Origin: Blepharisma japonicum
Taxonomy: Eukaryota; Ciliophora; Heterotrichea; Heterotrichida; Blepharismidae
Direction of reading: 5' to 3'
Length of the DNA: 64,000 nt
Assembly: GCA_949751835.1 (NCBI GenBank)
Contig: CATKHK010000037.1
Span: 1 to 64,000, forward strand
Made by a program: the position numbers and the translations under genes. Shown piece by piece: positions 11,807 through 25,907 of the stretch. Position 1 is the first letter of the stretch; every line of letters starts with the position of its first letter. Below the pieces are notes generated by a model. The model was not told the DNA's origin, did no database searches, and saw nothing but the letters and a program-made list of their open reading frames with translations.

Positions 11807-14800
11807 ATGAAAAGTCTTATAAGCTTTCTAGCACTTATATGACTAGCTATTGGAGATCCTTCAAGAACTGCGAAAGACGGATACTTAGATCCTGGAAAAA
11901 TAAGATGGTGGAAAGATTCTTGGGCTCCTAATCCTATTGAGCTCTCGCAAACCAACTCTGGGTCCACTAATGTTGTGGTGACTGTCCATTTTAGGCCTCA
12001 AACATCTTTGCCGACAACTAATAACATGGGATATGTTACTGTTACTGTGCCATCAACTTTTGCAACCACAACAACTTATACCTCGGCTTCCCAGGCACTT
12101 GTTGCAAATAAAGATACTTCATTTTCATTTACTGTGACAACAGCTTTACCTTCTGCAGGAGTCTATGGGCCTTTCAAAATAGTGACTAAAACTTCATCAA
12201 CTGGACAAATCTACGACGCAAACTACGTTTTTGGTTGTGTCGCAGTTTCAGCCTCAGTTTCTTCTCCTTCTTCTAGCTCTTTGACAGTCAATACAGTCAC
12301 TTTAACCGCTACAACAGCAATTGTTGGCTCATCAGATGGACTCTATTTTACCTTTACAATTCCTTCAGGCACTAATCTTTGGAAGCATGATATTATTGAA
12401 ATAGTACCTGACAAGTACTGGACAATTCCTTCAAGCCCAACCTGTGCTTCTATAGATATTTCAGGTACTACTAACTATATCAAAGGTCCTAAAGGAGACA
12501 ATAGCCTACCTTGTGCTGTTGCTCAGTCTGGAGGGGCTAATGGAGGATATAACACTGCTAAATCAAGCTCTACTCCTGCTACAAACAGTATTTATATATA
12601 TGGACTTTCTCAAGACGTGATTATAAATTCAAGCTACCAAATCAAGCTTCAAGTTTCCAGCTTTACTCTTCCTTCTTCAGCTATTTCAACATCAAGTTTT
12701 AGTTGGAATCTGAAAATATGGAGATGGGGAACCACCAATTTGCTTGCTCAATTTGCTGGAAGTGGGCCATTGACACCAGTTGCAGGCGCTGTAACAATTA
12801 GTTCATGGGCTCCATATAATACTAATATTGTTTCAACAGATATCCCAAGTACTGGCACAACTACTGTTTTTACTAAGCTCACTTTTCAAGTAGCCCATGC
12901 CATTGCAAGTGGATCAATAGTTATTACATTTAATAATAATGCAGATATTTATAGTGGTATCTGGTGGACAGATCATTCAGACAGTGCATATGTTTCAGCT
13001 AAAGCCAAATGTTATCTGAATAGCTACGTTAAAGGTATTTCATGCAGTGTTGATACTTCTAGCTCAAAAGCAACTATAACTATAGCCTCAGGCACTACTG
13101 TGGCGGCTAATTCACCAATCTCAATTACCTTATTAACTAAACTCAGCTCAGGGGCTGGAATTACCTCAATAGTGACTACTGATGGAACTTCTTCTACAAC
13201 AATTGACCAAATTACTTCTACAACCTTATGGTCATTTAACTCTGGAGCTTCTTCAGCTTATACAAGTATGACTACTTTCCAGTTCTTTGCAGCTGCTTCG
13301 CTCACAATACCTAAAAATGCTGCATTCACTGATTCGGGAAAACAAATCGGAGGAAATATTGCTTCATCCTCTAATCAGTATTTAATGTGGTATATTCAGC
13401 CATCAACTAGCTGGTCTACATCAACCACCTTAAAAGTCAATTTGCCACTTTCTACTTCAGGTGTACAGCTGACCCAAGCCTATATTAATAGTGGTGCCAC
13501 TTATTATGACACTGAATTTTCGAGTACAGATTTAGCTTCAAGCTCATCACCTTCATCACTGATACTTGCGGCAGGTAAAAACACCCCCACCCTTGGTACT
13601 GGGACTTCAGGCCCTATTTCAATAGTTTTTACTGGAAGCTATTACCCTACAACTGGAGGTAACCAATATTTTGCTTTTGCATATGGAGATAATTCAGTCA
13701 GTACTAAACAAAACGCGCTGCCATTTGTACAATCGAACGTTGCTACTTTCTATGAGTGTTGGGCCAAGGCTACATCTACGGTTAGTTCAGCAGCTACTGA
13801 ATTCGCCAATTATGTTTTCTCAGTAATTACTTCGCAAACAGATTCTAGTTTGACTGCTGCTCCATTGTGCACTGATAATTATGCTGGAATTCCGATTTCT
13901 GTAAATTTTCACGCTTTGAATATGAAATTTAATTTTGGAGATACAACAAATTTATATTATCTAGATTTAGCATTTAGTGATGTAGGAACGAGCAATCTAG
14001 GAACAGGTGCACTTGATGGTGACCAAATCCCTGCAGTCTCTACATCGTCTGGAGTAACTCCGAAGGTGACAATCAGCTCAAAAACAGTAACTATTTCTGG
14101 ACTTGGATCTGTTAATGCTGGTGATGCAGTTGTGACATTGTTACCTTATGGAGGAGATATAAGTTCAGCTAGCTATACAGTCACTCCAACTTTCTATTAT
14201 CTTGTAGCTGGAGCTGATCCAAGCATTAAAATGGTTCTATACTCAAATGCCCAGGCTACAATCACATTTACTGCATCAAGTCTTGTAAAATTTGATGCAT
14301 CAACAGTAATAGCAAGTCCTTCAAGCCCTTCAGTTGGATATTACACTGTTGGAGGAACTTCTGTTACGACATCAATAACTTTAAAACTTGATAGCACATT
14401 AACGAGTGATGTAGTTTCAGGTTGGATCGGAATTGGGATACCTACAGGTTTTACAACTTCGTCTACTAAACTGTCCTTAGCCTCAGCTTCAGCAACAGCT
14501 TATAGCGTCGCTAAAGCAAGCAGCTCTTTTAAAGGAGGATTTATAGTTGCGCAGCTTTCCAGCAGCGTAAAAGTCGCAGGCTATTCGTCAACTCCGGCAA
14601 CAACGTCCCTCTCAATGGATCAAGGCCTCAATGCTCCTTTATCTACAGGATCAACATCAGGGGTAGGATCAGGAACTCCCACAGTATTCATAGCAGGCCC
14701 CTCAACAGGTAGCAAATGTACATGCGCATCATTAACAGCCCCATTATCAGTAAGTATAAATCCTGGAAAGATTACTTCCGATAGCTGCACATTAGATAAA

Positions 14801-17800
14801 CTCTTCACTCAAGGCTCAGACTCAGTCGATTCCACCCTTACCTTCTCATTTACAACTGCGAATCCTATTCCTACAGGTGGAAAAATTGTGATTACTCTAA
14901 CTTCAAGCGCCTGGACAGTACAATTATCAGCTCCTCTTTTGAGCTCCTGCCAAGGAGTCGGGTTTACTGATCAATCCTCATCTAAGGTACAAACGTGTGT
15001 TGCATCAGCAAGTACAGTCACTTTGACTCAATTTTCTCAGATTGCCACAGGACAGGTCAGTGTAAAACTGTCCCATGTAATCCCGACTGCCACCACTGCA
15101 GGCGCAGTAGCTTGCTTTTCATCTGTTATGACTTATGATGCAAATGGCAATGTTATAGATTCTATATCTAGTAGCTTAGCTAACACAGTTACTTTAGCAG
15201 CTTCAACTGCAGCAGGCACCACAAACACCAATTCTTTTTTATCTAAACCCTATCCAAATGTAGCTGGGGCTATGGCTGATATATATCTTACCTTTTCTTT
15301 ATCAAAAGCAGTACCTCAGTATGGTATAATATCAATTAACCCAGGATTTGTCAGCTCATTATTATACACTTCTACTGACATCTCAAGTTCCTGCTGGACT
15401 GACCAAGACTATTACTCTTGCCAATATTCAGGCAACTCAATTCAGATACAATTAAGCACTGCTCTTCCTGCAAACCAGGCAATAAAAGTATATTTAGATA
15501 TGCCTTTTACCCTTCCTACGTCCAATTCTACAGCATCAGGCTGGACAATTTCATCCTCATGGGGAGGAGTTCCAATTACAGCTGATTCTACTTCTGTCTC
15601 ACCTGCAACATTCCAGCAGACAATAGGAACTGCTGTTACCAACAAGATTTCATTCACGTCAGTCACGGCTGTTAATTCACAAACTGCAGATGAGACGACC
15701 TCCTATACATTTACTTTTACATCAGCTGTTGTGGTGGCTACTTCTGATGCGTTTGTTATTGAATTTCCTACTGAATTCAGCCCTCTTCTTGGGTTAGCCA
15801 GTGTTGTATTTCCTGATTGCTCGCCTAATAACTATTATACTACTTGCAGCTCTACAGCTTTAGGAATTGCAAGTGGGACATATTGCAGTGCTGATCATTG
15901 GAAACTTACTGTAACTGGAATTACTAAGGCGACAACTTCGACTACTGCAAGTATTGATATTACTGTGGATGGGATCCAAAACCCAGTAGCAGGAACTACA
16001 AAAGGAAAATTCAGTTTATACCAGTATGGGTCAGATGGATCAGTCAAGGCTTATTTACAGGCAGCAAGCACAATAACTATTGCAAGTCTTGCTTCAACAA
16101 CGGTTTCACTTAAAGATGCTATGGTTGATACTGCAACCTTGTCGAAATCAGCTACTTATACATTTGATTTCTACCTTTCTGCATCTACCACCTTTACTAC
16201 AGATCACACAATTTCCATCTACTTCCCCCCACAATTCAACAACAAATTAAGAAACGGAAGTACAGTACCTTGCAAATCTGTCTACTTCGACGAATCATCC
16301 TCATCTGCCAGCACCACAACAAGCAATTCTTTAAGTTCTGCAACCTCATGCACAGTATCAGGGAGCAATGTCAGTATTGGTTTCCCAAGTTCATTGACAG
16401 CTGCCACTGCAACTACCTCAAGAATCCAAATTCAGCTGACAGGTTTCTACAATCCTGAGTCAGCTATAACAAGAACAGCAGGCTGGGATGTGACTGATTA
16501 TTCCTCTTTTAGCTCAACCAAGTTTGACCAATACAGCAATAAGTTTACTATAGCAGTTAGTCAGGCGAGTAAAACTCAGATATATGCAGAAAGCTGGCCA
16601 AACCTTAACTCAGCTTATATTGGGTACACTATAGGCTCAGGTTCAGGATCTTCAACTTCTAGTAGTTCTAGTTCATCAAAAATCAACTTATTACCTGGGC
16701 AGCAGAGCTCTGATATTACTGTTTCGGTTCTTGATAGCAATAATTGGCCGATGAAATCAAAATCATTTAAGCTGACCCCAACTTCAAATGCAAATTACCC
16801 TGATAGTGGCAACCTCAAATATACATCAACTTACTATAACTTCTCTGTTTATCAGATGATTTCTCAGTTTACTTTCAGAGTATCAGCGTCAAGCAGTACT
16901 GCAACTGGAATTTATTATATCGATTGGGGAACACCTGTTGAAAAGCTTCAAGATGGAGTTTCTAGTGCTTTATATACAGCCCCAACAAGCGTGATGATAC
17001 AAGTCTGCAGCTCTTTGACTGCTATATCTATTACTGTTGACACTCTACCAACCTTTTATCAATACTATACCAGTCTTCCAATCAAAGTTTCTCTGGCAAA
17101 TGCTCCTGCTTCACAATTAATTGTAACCCCAACATTTTCTGTGGGAGGATTCACAATAACTCCTACTTCACTTACCTTTGGCCCTGATGCCAATGCTCTT
17201 TATTTCCAAGTGCGTGTTGGCTCAACCTATGTAGCTTCTACATCTACACAGCCAACCCTTAGTTTTGCATTGTCAGGAACAGATGCTGCTGCTTTTACAG
17301 CACCAGCTAAACAGACAGCAACCGTTACTACAAATTATCCTAATACCGTGGCAGTCACTCCAGTATTATCGGTCACCAAGGTAAGTGCTTCTGAAGTAAA
17401 AGTTTCAGTTACATCAACAATTGCTGGTGTTTTGTATTGGGGACTTGGGTGTCAGGGTTCTCAGGTTCTTACTTTTAATGGATTGTCATCATTGATTTCT
17501 GATCTTGTTACCCCATCTAAATCTATTCAAACGCTTCAGGAGCAATTAGCTTATCAGTATCAACATACAGAAACTGATATAGACACAACTAAAGGGGACA
17601 CTGACATTAATTCATTTTTCAGGAGAATGCATTCTCAGCATTGCCAAGAATATTGGGCTTCTTCACAGGTTATCACTACAGCAGGAGCAGCAACAATTGA
17701 TTTTAATTGGCTGATGGCAGGAACTAGCTATACTTTTTCTGCTTATATCGCCACGCGATTAACCAATAATACATCTGCTTATCCTCTAAGCACATTCAAC

Positions 17801-18592
17801 TTTACTACAGATGCAGCTGGACAATATTATAGCACATCTGTCACTTTCTCAGGAACTGTTGATTCAAGCTCAAGCAATAACATTGCTAAAGTTCTAGCTA
17901 AGAATATGGGTGTTAACCCTTCATGGCTGACTTATGTATCCTCATCCAAAAGAATGTTGGCTGATTCTTCTTCTACTTCTACGACTACAACCTTTAATTA
18001 TAATGTCCTTTCTGATAGCAGATATCCAGCCTATACTTCTTCAGGTATGATTGCTAATCTCAATACTAATCAAGCTCAGGCAACTTCTGACTTCTCTAGC
18101 ACATTATCATTAACTGCAACAACTCTAGGGACATCAACAGCTATTTCGGCTGGAACAACTCCATCATGGTCTACTGCTCCAGCAAAAACAGCGCTAACCG
18201 ACACCTCTGCGACCTTCACTGCAGCTTCTTCACAGGCTGGGACGATATATGTGTCTTGCTCTAATAATGATATCACAAACCGCATTACTTATGCATGGCA
18301 AGTCACTAACGGACTAGACGCAACTACTGAAAAAGTTCCATCAGCAAATGTAGTCAGTGTAGCTGCTACCAGTGAGACCCTTAAGGTTTCTGGATTGACT
18401 GCAGGGACTTCTTATGCTTGCTACTTCACAGCTTGCAATAATTATCCAGTAACACCTGCTTGTATTGACTATAGTTCAACTACTCCTTTGCAAAGCATAT
18501 CAATTAAGACTACTGGATCTTCAAGTAAAGATAGTGCAATTATGATGGGAGCAAGCACAGCTTTTGCCTTAATCTTAATCTTACTTAACTAA
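11807..18592 (+). CDS. Giant GPI-anchor-like surface protein 1
   Basis: A 2,261-residue secreted protein. The start is the ATG at 11807, 168 bases before the first ATG downstream of the in-frame TGA: it adds the signal peptide MKSLISFLALI-W-LAIG, in which the Trp is TGA (11840-11842) and which aligns in all three paralogues. The ectodomain is Ser/Thr-rich with regularly spaced, probably beta-sandwich segments of the type 'TFxFT...VP..G.I.I.FP', a few conserved Cys pairs (FPDCSPNNYYTTC), many N-x-S/T sites, and a conserved C-terminal region (GVLYWGLGCQGS, FFRRMHSQHC, SVTFSGTV, KNMGVNPSWLTYV). It ends GSSSKDSAIMMG followed by a hydrophobic tail ALILILLN with no cytoplasmic part, the layout of a GPI-attachment signal. 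Role: cell-surface coat or antigen, inferred. No family name recognised. Confidence 0.85.
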
Positions 18593-19560
18593 AGAATTCT
18601 CTTAAATATGTGTTATTAATATTTAATTTTAAAAAATAATTTAAAATAGAGGATTTTAAAAGAAAATATTCTTACTAAGTTGCTTGAATAGGAATGAGAA
18701 ATAAAGCTGTATTTATTAATAAGCTTTACATAAAAAGCTTATCATAAATATTCAAAATCTATCATGCTATCCGAAAATTTAATTTGGTAGAGTCTGACGA
18801 GTAGAGCAGCTTACACTTGCCCCATTTTTTAAATCGTTATCTATCTTCTCTCATATTCTCTGGACTTTCTCAATTTCCTTTTTCTTATAGATCATTTTTT
18901 TTTCTCGCCTTCTTATCTCATACTTATTCTCTTATTAGTCTTCCACTTTTTCTTGATTTTAAACGCAGTTCACAGTTCTAAAGCATTTTTCTTATATTTC
19001 ATTTTAGATATGGCAAGATAATTCTCTAAGGTTCACGAATTGATTATTTCTTCAACGGGGGATGGAAAATACGGACTTAGGAAGATAAGGACACACCCAA
19101 CAGCTGTATTTTTAAAATTGTCTATTTAGCTTTTTCTTCCGTTTTCTTGATTGCAATTATCTTTCTATTTTATCGAGATTTTTGCTACAAGATTGTGCCT
19201 GATCATAATAAGAGTGTCTGGTTCATATTTCTATCAATTCTTCACACCAGTGCCTTTTATTGTTCTCATTTGAATGCCATTTATTGTCTATTATTGCTAA
19301 TATTAAAATGATAATTGCCAATTTTAATTTACTTCTCTTAATTATCTCTCTTGATGTTCGATTATCTAGGGTACAATTATTATTAGATTTGCAATAATTT
19401 TCGACAAAATTTTAGATTTCTTTTATTTTTATATTTTATATTAAATGCTTTGATTTCCTTGCTTGTACAAGAAGCAAAACCCTATTATTAATTTTTTTTC
19501 ATGCAAAACTGACTTAAGATATTTTCAAGTAATATTTTATTGATAACCTCTATTAATAAA
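18593..19560. other. AT-rich spacer between convergent genes
   Basis: Holds the 3' flank of the surface gene, including cttaaatatgtgtt a few bases after the stop; a similar CTTAAAT(A/G)TGT string follows the stop of the second family member (26650-33414), so it may be a 3'UTR or polyadenylation signal. The rest is TC-rich and AT-rich without a supported gene. Confidence 0.45.
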
Positions 19561-21948
19561 TTATATTCTTTCTACATAAACAACATCAGACAATTTATTT
19601 TCTTTAAAAATTGTAAAGTCTGACGCTAAAATATGCTCAATGCCCAAATTATAATCTTTATTTTCTTCATTAATTTTAAAAGACCCTTCCACATTTCAAA
19701 TCATAAATATATTGCCTTCTAAGCATGAAGCAACATATCTTCCACATTGAGAAAAAGAGATATTTAGAATTGCCAAGGCACATCTATCTGTTTTTGCAAT
19801 TTTCAAGCATCTTTCTGTATCCCATAAAATAATATCAAAATCACTTGCAGTTGCTAAATATTTCCCACAAGGTGAAAAGCATGAATCAAAAGAGTTACTA
19901 GCTTCAGCTTGGTGCCTTATTAATGTGAATAATTTAGTATCAATATTTAAAATGTAAATCTTTCCTTCGCAATAATATCCATGCAAAGCTACTCACTTTT
20001 TACAAGGAGAGCAAGTAATTTTTGATATTCTGTATCCAATATCTATTATTTCAGTCTTATTGCTGCTTTGTTTTCATAGTCCTATAGCATCGTCTCATTG
20101 AGTTAAAACCAAATAATCTCCTGCAAATTTATATGAGTCGCCATATTTTTTGTATTTTATTGAATAAATAATTTTTTCTGTATTAATGTCAAATATGTAA
20201 AAATAATAAGAGTCTCATAAGCAAAGTTGACTTTTTTCATGAGAAATTTGTAAGTCCTTTAATTGAAAGCCAACAAAAATTGTTTTGATTTCCTTTACTG
20301 TTTGAATGTCTCAAATATGAATCATATTTCCATGTGTAAAGCATATTAAACTGCCAGAATTTGCATAACAATTATAATTGGCGCCGTTTGGAATATTATA
20401 AGATTTAATTATTTTTCTAATTTTATAGTCAAATATTTGGACACAACCTTCTGCAAAAGTTGTTATAGTGCTACATGCCACAATTATTGAAGAAACTTTT
20501 CTTTCATTTAAATCAAGGTTATCAGTAAAATAATGAGGTCTCAAAACTAATCTATAGTTATTCATTCCAAAAATCTTATTTTTCAAAAAATAAAAGTGCC
20601 TGCAATCAATTTCGCCAAAAATAAATTTAGCTTGGAGCTGGTTTTGAATGTGAATTATTCGCAATTTTTTATCACTATAGCAAGCTAAAAAATTTTTGTT
20701 TAATAAGGCAATTTTATAATCAGCTGGAATTCCTAATGAGAGCATTGGTTCGTTTGTTTTTAAACTTTTGAGCTCAATTTTATATCTGTCTAATTTAATA
20801 TAAAAATCGTTATGGAGAGTTAAAATTCCGCTGGGGATGTATTGGCGATGTCCAGTCTTAAAGAATCAAGCTGTGTGTCTTTCATTTTCTAAATTTCTTC
20901 AGATCAGATAATTATTTGTAAAGACAATTAATTTGCATCAGCTTGAACTTAAAAATTTTAATCTGTGAATAGTTTGAAATGTTATGATTGATTTAATCAC
21001 CAAAAATCCTTTCACAAAATATGCTATTCTATCTTCATTTAAAATTAAATCAAAGTTTTCCATATCTCTAAGTTTACAAACTTCACTTGAATTTTCAATA
21101 AAATTTCATATAACAAATTCTGATTTTCAATATAAAATATAGATCTTTGAGGAGTCTCCTGGAAATTTAAAGTCTGCAATATTTTTATAGTAGTAATTCA
21201 ATAATTCCAATTTATTGATAATTTTTGGAGGATTGACAGTAAATACCCTAAAGAAATGTTTGCCATTCATGTCTGCTGTTGAGTTCAGAGTTGCAATATA
21301 TTTTTCACATTTTGAAACTATAATTTTAATTGGCTCAGCCAATTGATTTGACTCAAAAATAAATTTTTCTAGCTTTAATTCGCTCAGTTTACAATTTGAA
21401 AAATCAGAAAATGCTACTATTGATGATGTAAAATCTGCGCAACTTAAGTCGCTATTAGAAAAATCAGTTCTTATGAAAGTATTCTTTGTTAAATCTGCAT
21501 AAGGTAGTTTAATATTTTTGAGATCTTTATTATCAAAAGTAAACCCAATTTTATTCAAAATTGTTGCAGCATTGCTTGAAGCTAAAGATATTTCTTCTGA
21601 AACTCTTGAAAATAGCATAATTTTGTATAGCAGCTCTTTATCATCTTCAGATATAATTTTTATAAGCTCTTTTGTAATTAGTCAATGATCAGAAATATTT
21701 AAAACATTGAGATACAAAGATTTAATTGTATCAAAATTTTCTAGTTTTCTTAAATCATTAAGGATTTTTTCAGCTAAAAATGCCTCAAGAGCAGATTTTT
21801 TGCTTACTTTTAGGGAAATTTGTTGATTTATTGATTCTTTTGAATTCATTAAAAATAATATGAATCTCCTTCTGAAAATAAACTTTGGCTGTGTAAGAAT
21901 CCTGAAGTTTGGTGGCATTTTGAAGTTCAAATTATAGTTAGTCTCCAT
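19561..21948 (-). CDS. Pentapeptide-repeat/WD40-like protein, divergent intact paralogue (copy E)
   Basis: A clean 796-codon frame (795 aa) with UGA as Trp; TAA stop. Related over its whole length to the array at 1-9107 but clearly diverged and with a different N-terminus (METNYNLNFKMPPNFRILT). Shared landmarks: KKSALEAFLAEKILNDLRKL, SEEISLASSNAATILNKIGF (about residues 115-135), NLKNIKLPYADLTKNTFI and pentapeptides to about 200, then the WD40-like region with CFSPCGKYLATASDFDIILW and SFSQCGRYVASCLEGN, ending VVYVERI. It lacks the KTxSQ linker repeats of the tandem copies. No NTPase, signal peptide or TM segment is visible. It is the best preserved single-copy member and the best outgroup for the array. 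Role unknown, likely intracellular scaffold. Confidence 0.85.
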
Positions 21949-22600
21949 ATATAAATTTTATTAATATAATTTATTCCTCAAGTAATTCATTTTGAAATTT
22001 AATAAATATTGAGATAGCTTTATATAAAAACTTAAGCTTCAAAGTATCAATAAAATTTTTTTTTGCCACCTAAGGCAATTAAATATTCACAGAATAATTA
22101 TGGCACCATTACCGTTTTCACCTCAAATAATAACTGGCTATTGTGACTTTGCTAAAATTTACTTAGAAAATTGCTTATAAAGCCATTTACTATTATTTCA
22201 AGAATCATAAATGAGCTGCTTTATCTTGTTTTCTCTTTTTATCTTTTTTGAATATGGACTTTATGGGGCATATTGAAAATTTCAACAGAAGAATGCTGAA
22301 TATTTTATCACCTTCTTCTGCAGAAAAACTTAAAGACTTCAGCTTTTTTTTTATTTTTGGGCACCATTGTTGCTTTTCTATTTTAATAATTTTTTTATCT
22401 CCAAAAGGGCGTATATTAAAATTTCAAATCAAATGATATTAAGATTTCCCCTTTTCCATGCACTGAAGATTCTACAGCATTACTTTATTTCTTAAAATAT
22501 ATTATCTTAGATATAATAAGGAGGCAATAAATAATCTTATTCTGAGATTATATTTAATTGAATATTTTAAGGCTAAATTATTTATTTACTAGGATAATTA
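21949..22600. other. Spacer between two minus-strand genes
   Basis: About 650 AT-rich bases containing the 5' flank of copy E and the 3' flank of the small basic gene. The 62-codon frame at 22248-22436 is Phe-rich and lacks any homologue in the window. However, this segment is distantly similar to 35620-35830 and 57170-57360, the 3' flanks of the other copies of the small gene (cctt(ct)tatctnttttgaa; ttctgcagaaaa/cctacag; cttttctccaaaaggg), so it was copied together with that gene. Confidence 0.45.
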
Positions 22601-23065
22601 TTAATCGATATCACATTTCAAGCAACTGCAATTGATTTTATTTGCTTTATACTTTTTTGCCCTTGATTCATATCTTGATTGTTTTATTTCTTTTATTTTT
22701 TTAATTTCAACAATTTTCTGTAGCTTATATTCCATAGCTTTATGTTCCTGAATAATAATTACATTCAATGTTCAAATTTGATTTTGATCTTCAATGAAAA
22801 TGTGCCTATTAACTACTAGCTTTGATAGAGCTAGCTTTTCAATATTTTTATTGCTATATTTTTTTGAATGTTTTGTTCGAAGGTTCTTGTTATTAGCTAC
22901 ATGCTCTATTAATTCTTGCAAAGTGGCTTTACAGCGTCTTCTAAGGTATCCAATTAAGGTTCCTTCAATGGTGCTGTAAAATTGATAGGCAAAACTGCAG
23001 AGGGATGGCTCAGGAGATCTTTTTCTTGCTATTTCAAGTTCCATTTTTGATTGTGAGAACTGCAT
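22601..23065 (-). CDS. Small basic protein, possible winged helix (copy 1)
   Basis: 149 aa after removal of one 15-nt intron (22748-22762, gtaattattattcag on the coding strand). Order: short variable start, SLCSFAYQFYSTIEGTLIGY, LRRRCKATLQELIEHV, LRTKHSKKYSNKNIEKLALSKL, HIFIEDQNQIWTLN, then a Lys/Glu-rich coiled tail. The Trp of IWTLN is TGA here and TGG in copies 2 and 3, direct evidence for the code. The helix - helix - basic helix - strand - x-W-T-L pattern resembles small winged-helix domains such as HARE-HTH, but this is pattern judgement only. The tail ends with a C-x-C-x-x-C motif (CSCLKC) not seen in the other copies. Nuclear DNA-binding protein is a guess. Confidence 0.75.
22748..22762 (-). 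other. 15-nt intron in small basic gene copy 1
   Basis: Coding strand gtaattattattcag: GT...AG, 15 nt, phase 0. It is at the identical position in the three other full-length family copies; in the copy at 62039-62053 the same element ends in TTTAG, giving an in-frame stop unless it is spliced. Introns of 15-16 nt are typical of heterotrich ciliates. Confidence 0.75.
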
Positions 23066-25907
23066 TAATAAATATAATCTATATGAAAATAGACAGAATT
23101 AATCTATTATGCCTATTGCAATTAGCTATTTTATAGAATTGGCTATTTATCTGTAAGATTGTAATTACGATTTTGTAAATTTTTTACTTAAAAGAAAAAG
23201 TATCATCATTGCTTGATTTTTGATCTATGCATTTTATTTTCCATAAAAAAATTGAGTAGCAGGGCATCATTCTTAATTTAAAAGCATCATTTTTATGTGT
23301 CCATTTTAGATCGAAGAAGGTAGTTGAATCTTTGTTATAAGATATATAGCATATCAAAATGGAATCCGTTTTAGCTTAATAAACCTTTTTGGTATCTTTT
23401 ATATTTCTTATAATTTTATTATATGAGAATTTTATTAATTCAAATTCTCTTTCCTTATCTATTCTTCACAGATTTATTTATTGAGTGAAGCCATTTTTGA
23501 TTTATCTCTGTGCATTTGTGTGCTTATATACTCATTCATTTTACTGCCAACAAAAAGGGCTAATTATGCACTTGCTATTAGTGCTTATTTTTATGAAATC
23601 TGCTTAATTCCATCTAGTAAATTTTCAGCTTCACATAAATATCATCAAAGCTAATTCTTAACCTTATGGTTTATTTTTATAATTCTAGAAGGGAAAGGGT
23701 CACTGATTTTTCATAAATAATGAAAAAAGTATAAAAATTTATTAGCTTATTAATTAGAGATATATCATGAATTCACTAGTTTATGATTGATAAATTCAAA
23801 ATTGTAGAGGAAAAGATTAATTGAAAATTCAGTTTTTCAAAAAAATAAAAATTAGCATTAAACCAGGAAGTATAATTAAATAAGTTCAGCATCTGAAAAA
23901 TTAAGTAATAAAATTTGGCTAATTTCCTATATGCTTTTTTACTCATCTCTTTACTATATATATTCATTGCACATTTAGAATATATTATTTCCGTTTCTTA
24001 AATATTGGAAATATAATTTTTCCTACCAAGATTATTATATCTTAGCTTCATTACCAATATGAAACTCTTGCTTATAATTCTAGTTTTTAGTTTTGATTTT
24101 AAATCCTAATGTCTTCATCTTGTTCAATTTTTTTAAGAAAATTGATGTGAGTGTTTAATTGGTAGGCATCTGCCTTTTCTATTTAGTTTAGCTTTAAATA
24201 ACCTTAATTTCTATTATTAAAACTTCAGATTTTTATAATCAATATTTTCTTTATTTATATGAGGCTTATTGAACGCCTTTCAATAAAAAACCTATTACAA
24301 AATTGCAAACTGAATGCGTTGCTTTGAATTTATTTTTGGATAGAGATTCATAAAAAAATCCTAAATTTGGCGAAATCTTTATGCATGCTTCGAAAATGAG
24401 ACCTCAATTATTTTCCTGCTTAAAATACAGGAACAAAAATCTATTTATTGCACTAACCAATATTTCAGGACTGCACCCAATTATAGTTTTTATTTTGAAA
24501 GTCCTTCCTCTTTCTGAAGATTTCAATAGTTCTTTGACAGACTTTGAAAGATCTCAAAATCATTTCTTAAATCAATTCTTTCCTTATTTGACACCAAAAT
24601 TGATTTTGGTAAAATATAAGTAAATTCATTATTTAAATATTTATACTCAGTAATAAAAATTCTCCTAAAGAGCTTTATTTATAATAATCGCTAATCAATC
24701 GTGAAGTTTATATTTAATATAGTCAGAGTTGGTACCACTTTTTTCTTAAATAGTTTATGCTTTTAATTTAGCTTTTTTTTGAATATCCACAAATAAATAA
24801 TTTTTAACTTTTCATATGGTTTAAATTGGACTTATCAATAGATTATTGTTATTAGGCTCTGAAAGCAAGCATTAAAAGTAAATTAAAAGCAAATTAAAAA
24901 TAATTAAAAGATTAAAAAGTTTAAAAAGTAAGCGAAAGTCTCAATTAGCAAACAGTTCTTATCTTAAAGAATTAAACAAAAAATGAGAATTTTGATAAAA
25001 ATTAACTTCAGAAATATGATAAAAAACAATTTAACTTTAATTTTCCAATTCATTACAATTATTCAGTCCTGATTGATAATAACTCCAGTAAAATGGCGGT
25101 TAAATGGCTTAAAATGGAAAGACATATGGCATCAGAAAATAGAGGAAATGATAAGTATTGACAATAAATATATACTCAGAAAGCTCAATCTGGTCTAATG
25201 CCTTATAAAAGACGAAGAAACTTTCAATCTAAAATTGTAGAAGAATGCCAGATAATCACGTTCAAAAGTTGCAGCAAAACTGAATTGAATCACAGCTTTA
25301 TTCAATAATATAAAACTTTGTAATAAATTTAAGATTTTTAAATTTTATCTCCTTATTCTCTTCCGTGGACAAAAAAACGATCAGATAATTAAATTTTGAA
25401 AATTACATACACTTAAGTACCTCTGCTTTTAAATTTTAATCTAATATGTATATTTAAAGTATTTAGGTCTTTTATATGTGCTTATAATTACAGATCTTAG
25501 CCACTTTTCGGGATAAGAAAGGATCATAATTTTTATACAAATTTATTTAACCATTTAATACAAATTTAGGAATTTCCCAAATTTCATTTTTGAAATTTAT
25601 TTGCCTTTATGTCAGCTACTTGTAAAGATAATATAAGCATCTAAAATCATCTAAAAAATCTGCTAGTTAAATTAATATTCCACGAAATCTTGAAAAATAA
25701 TTGAATTTCTAAAATATTAATGAGCATCCTTGCCATAAAGAAGTAAAAAATGAATTATTAAGGGATTGTCTAGATTCTTTTGGTGATTTTTTGTCTGATA
25801 TCAATTAATTATTACAAATCTTAATGCTAAATACAACATCAATTTTACTCAGAGCTTTAGCTGCCAAAGATTTCATTTAAAACCTTAATTTAAATCTTTG
25901 GACTTAA
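23066..25907. other. Long AT-rich intergenic region
   Basis: About 2.8 kb without a supported gene. The 80-codon frame at 24381-24623 has a plausible composition but no relative in the window and no neighbour context; it is left unannotated. The last part merges into the upstream module of surface gene 2. No structured RNA or repeat was recognised. Confidence 0.5.

Noticed and set aside
14620-18285. Antisense open frames within the giant surface genes (also 28821-29777, 43141-44097)
   Set aside because: Shadow frames caused by the biased Ser/Thr/Ala codons of the sense gene; no start context or conservation of their own.
24381-24623. 80-codon frame in the long intergenic region
   Set aside because: No relative in the window, no context, and length within chance for such DNA.
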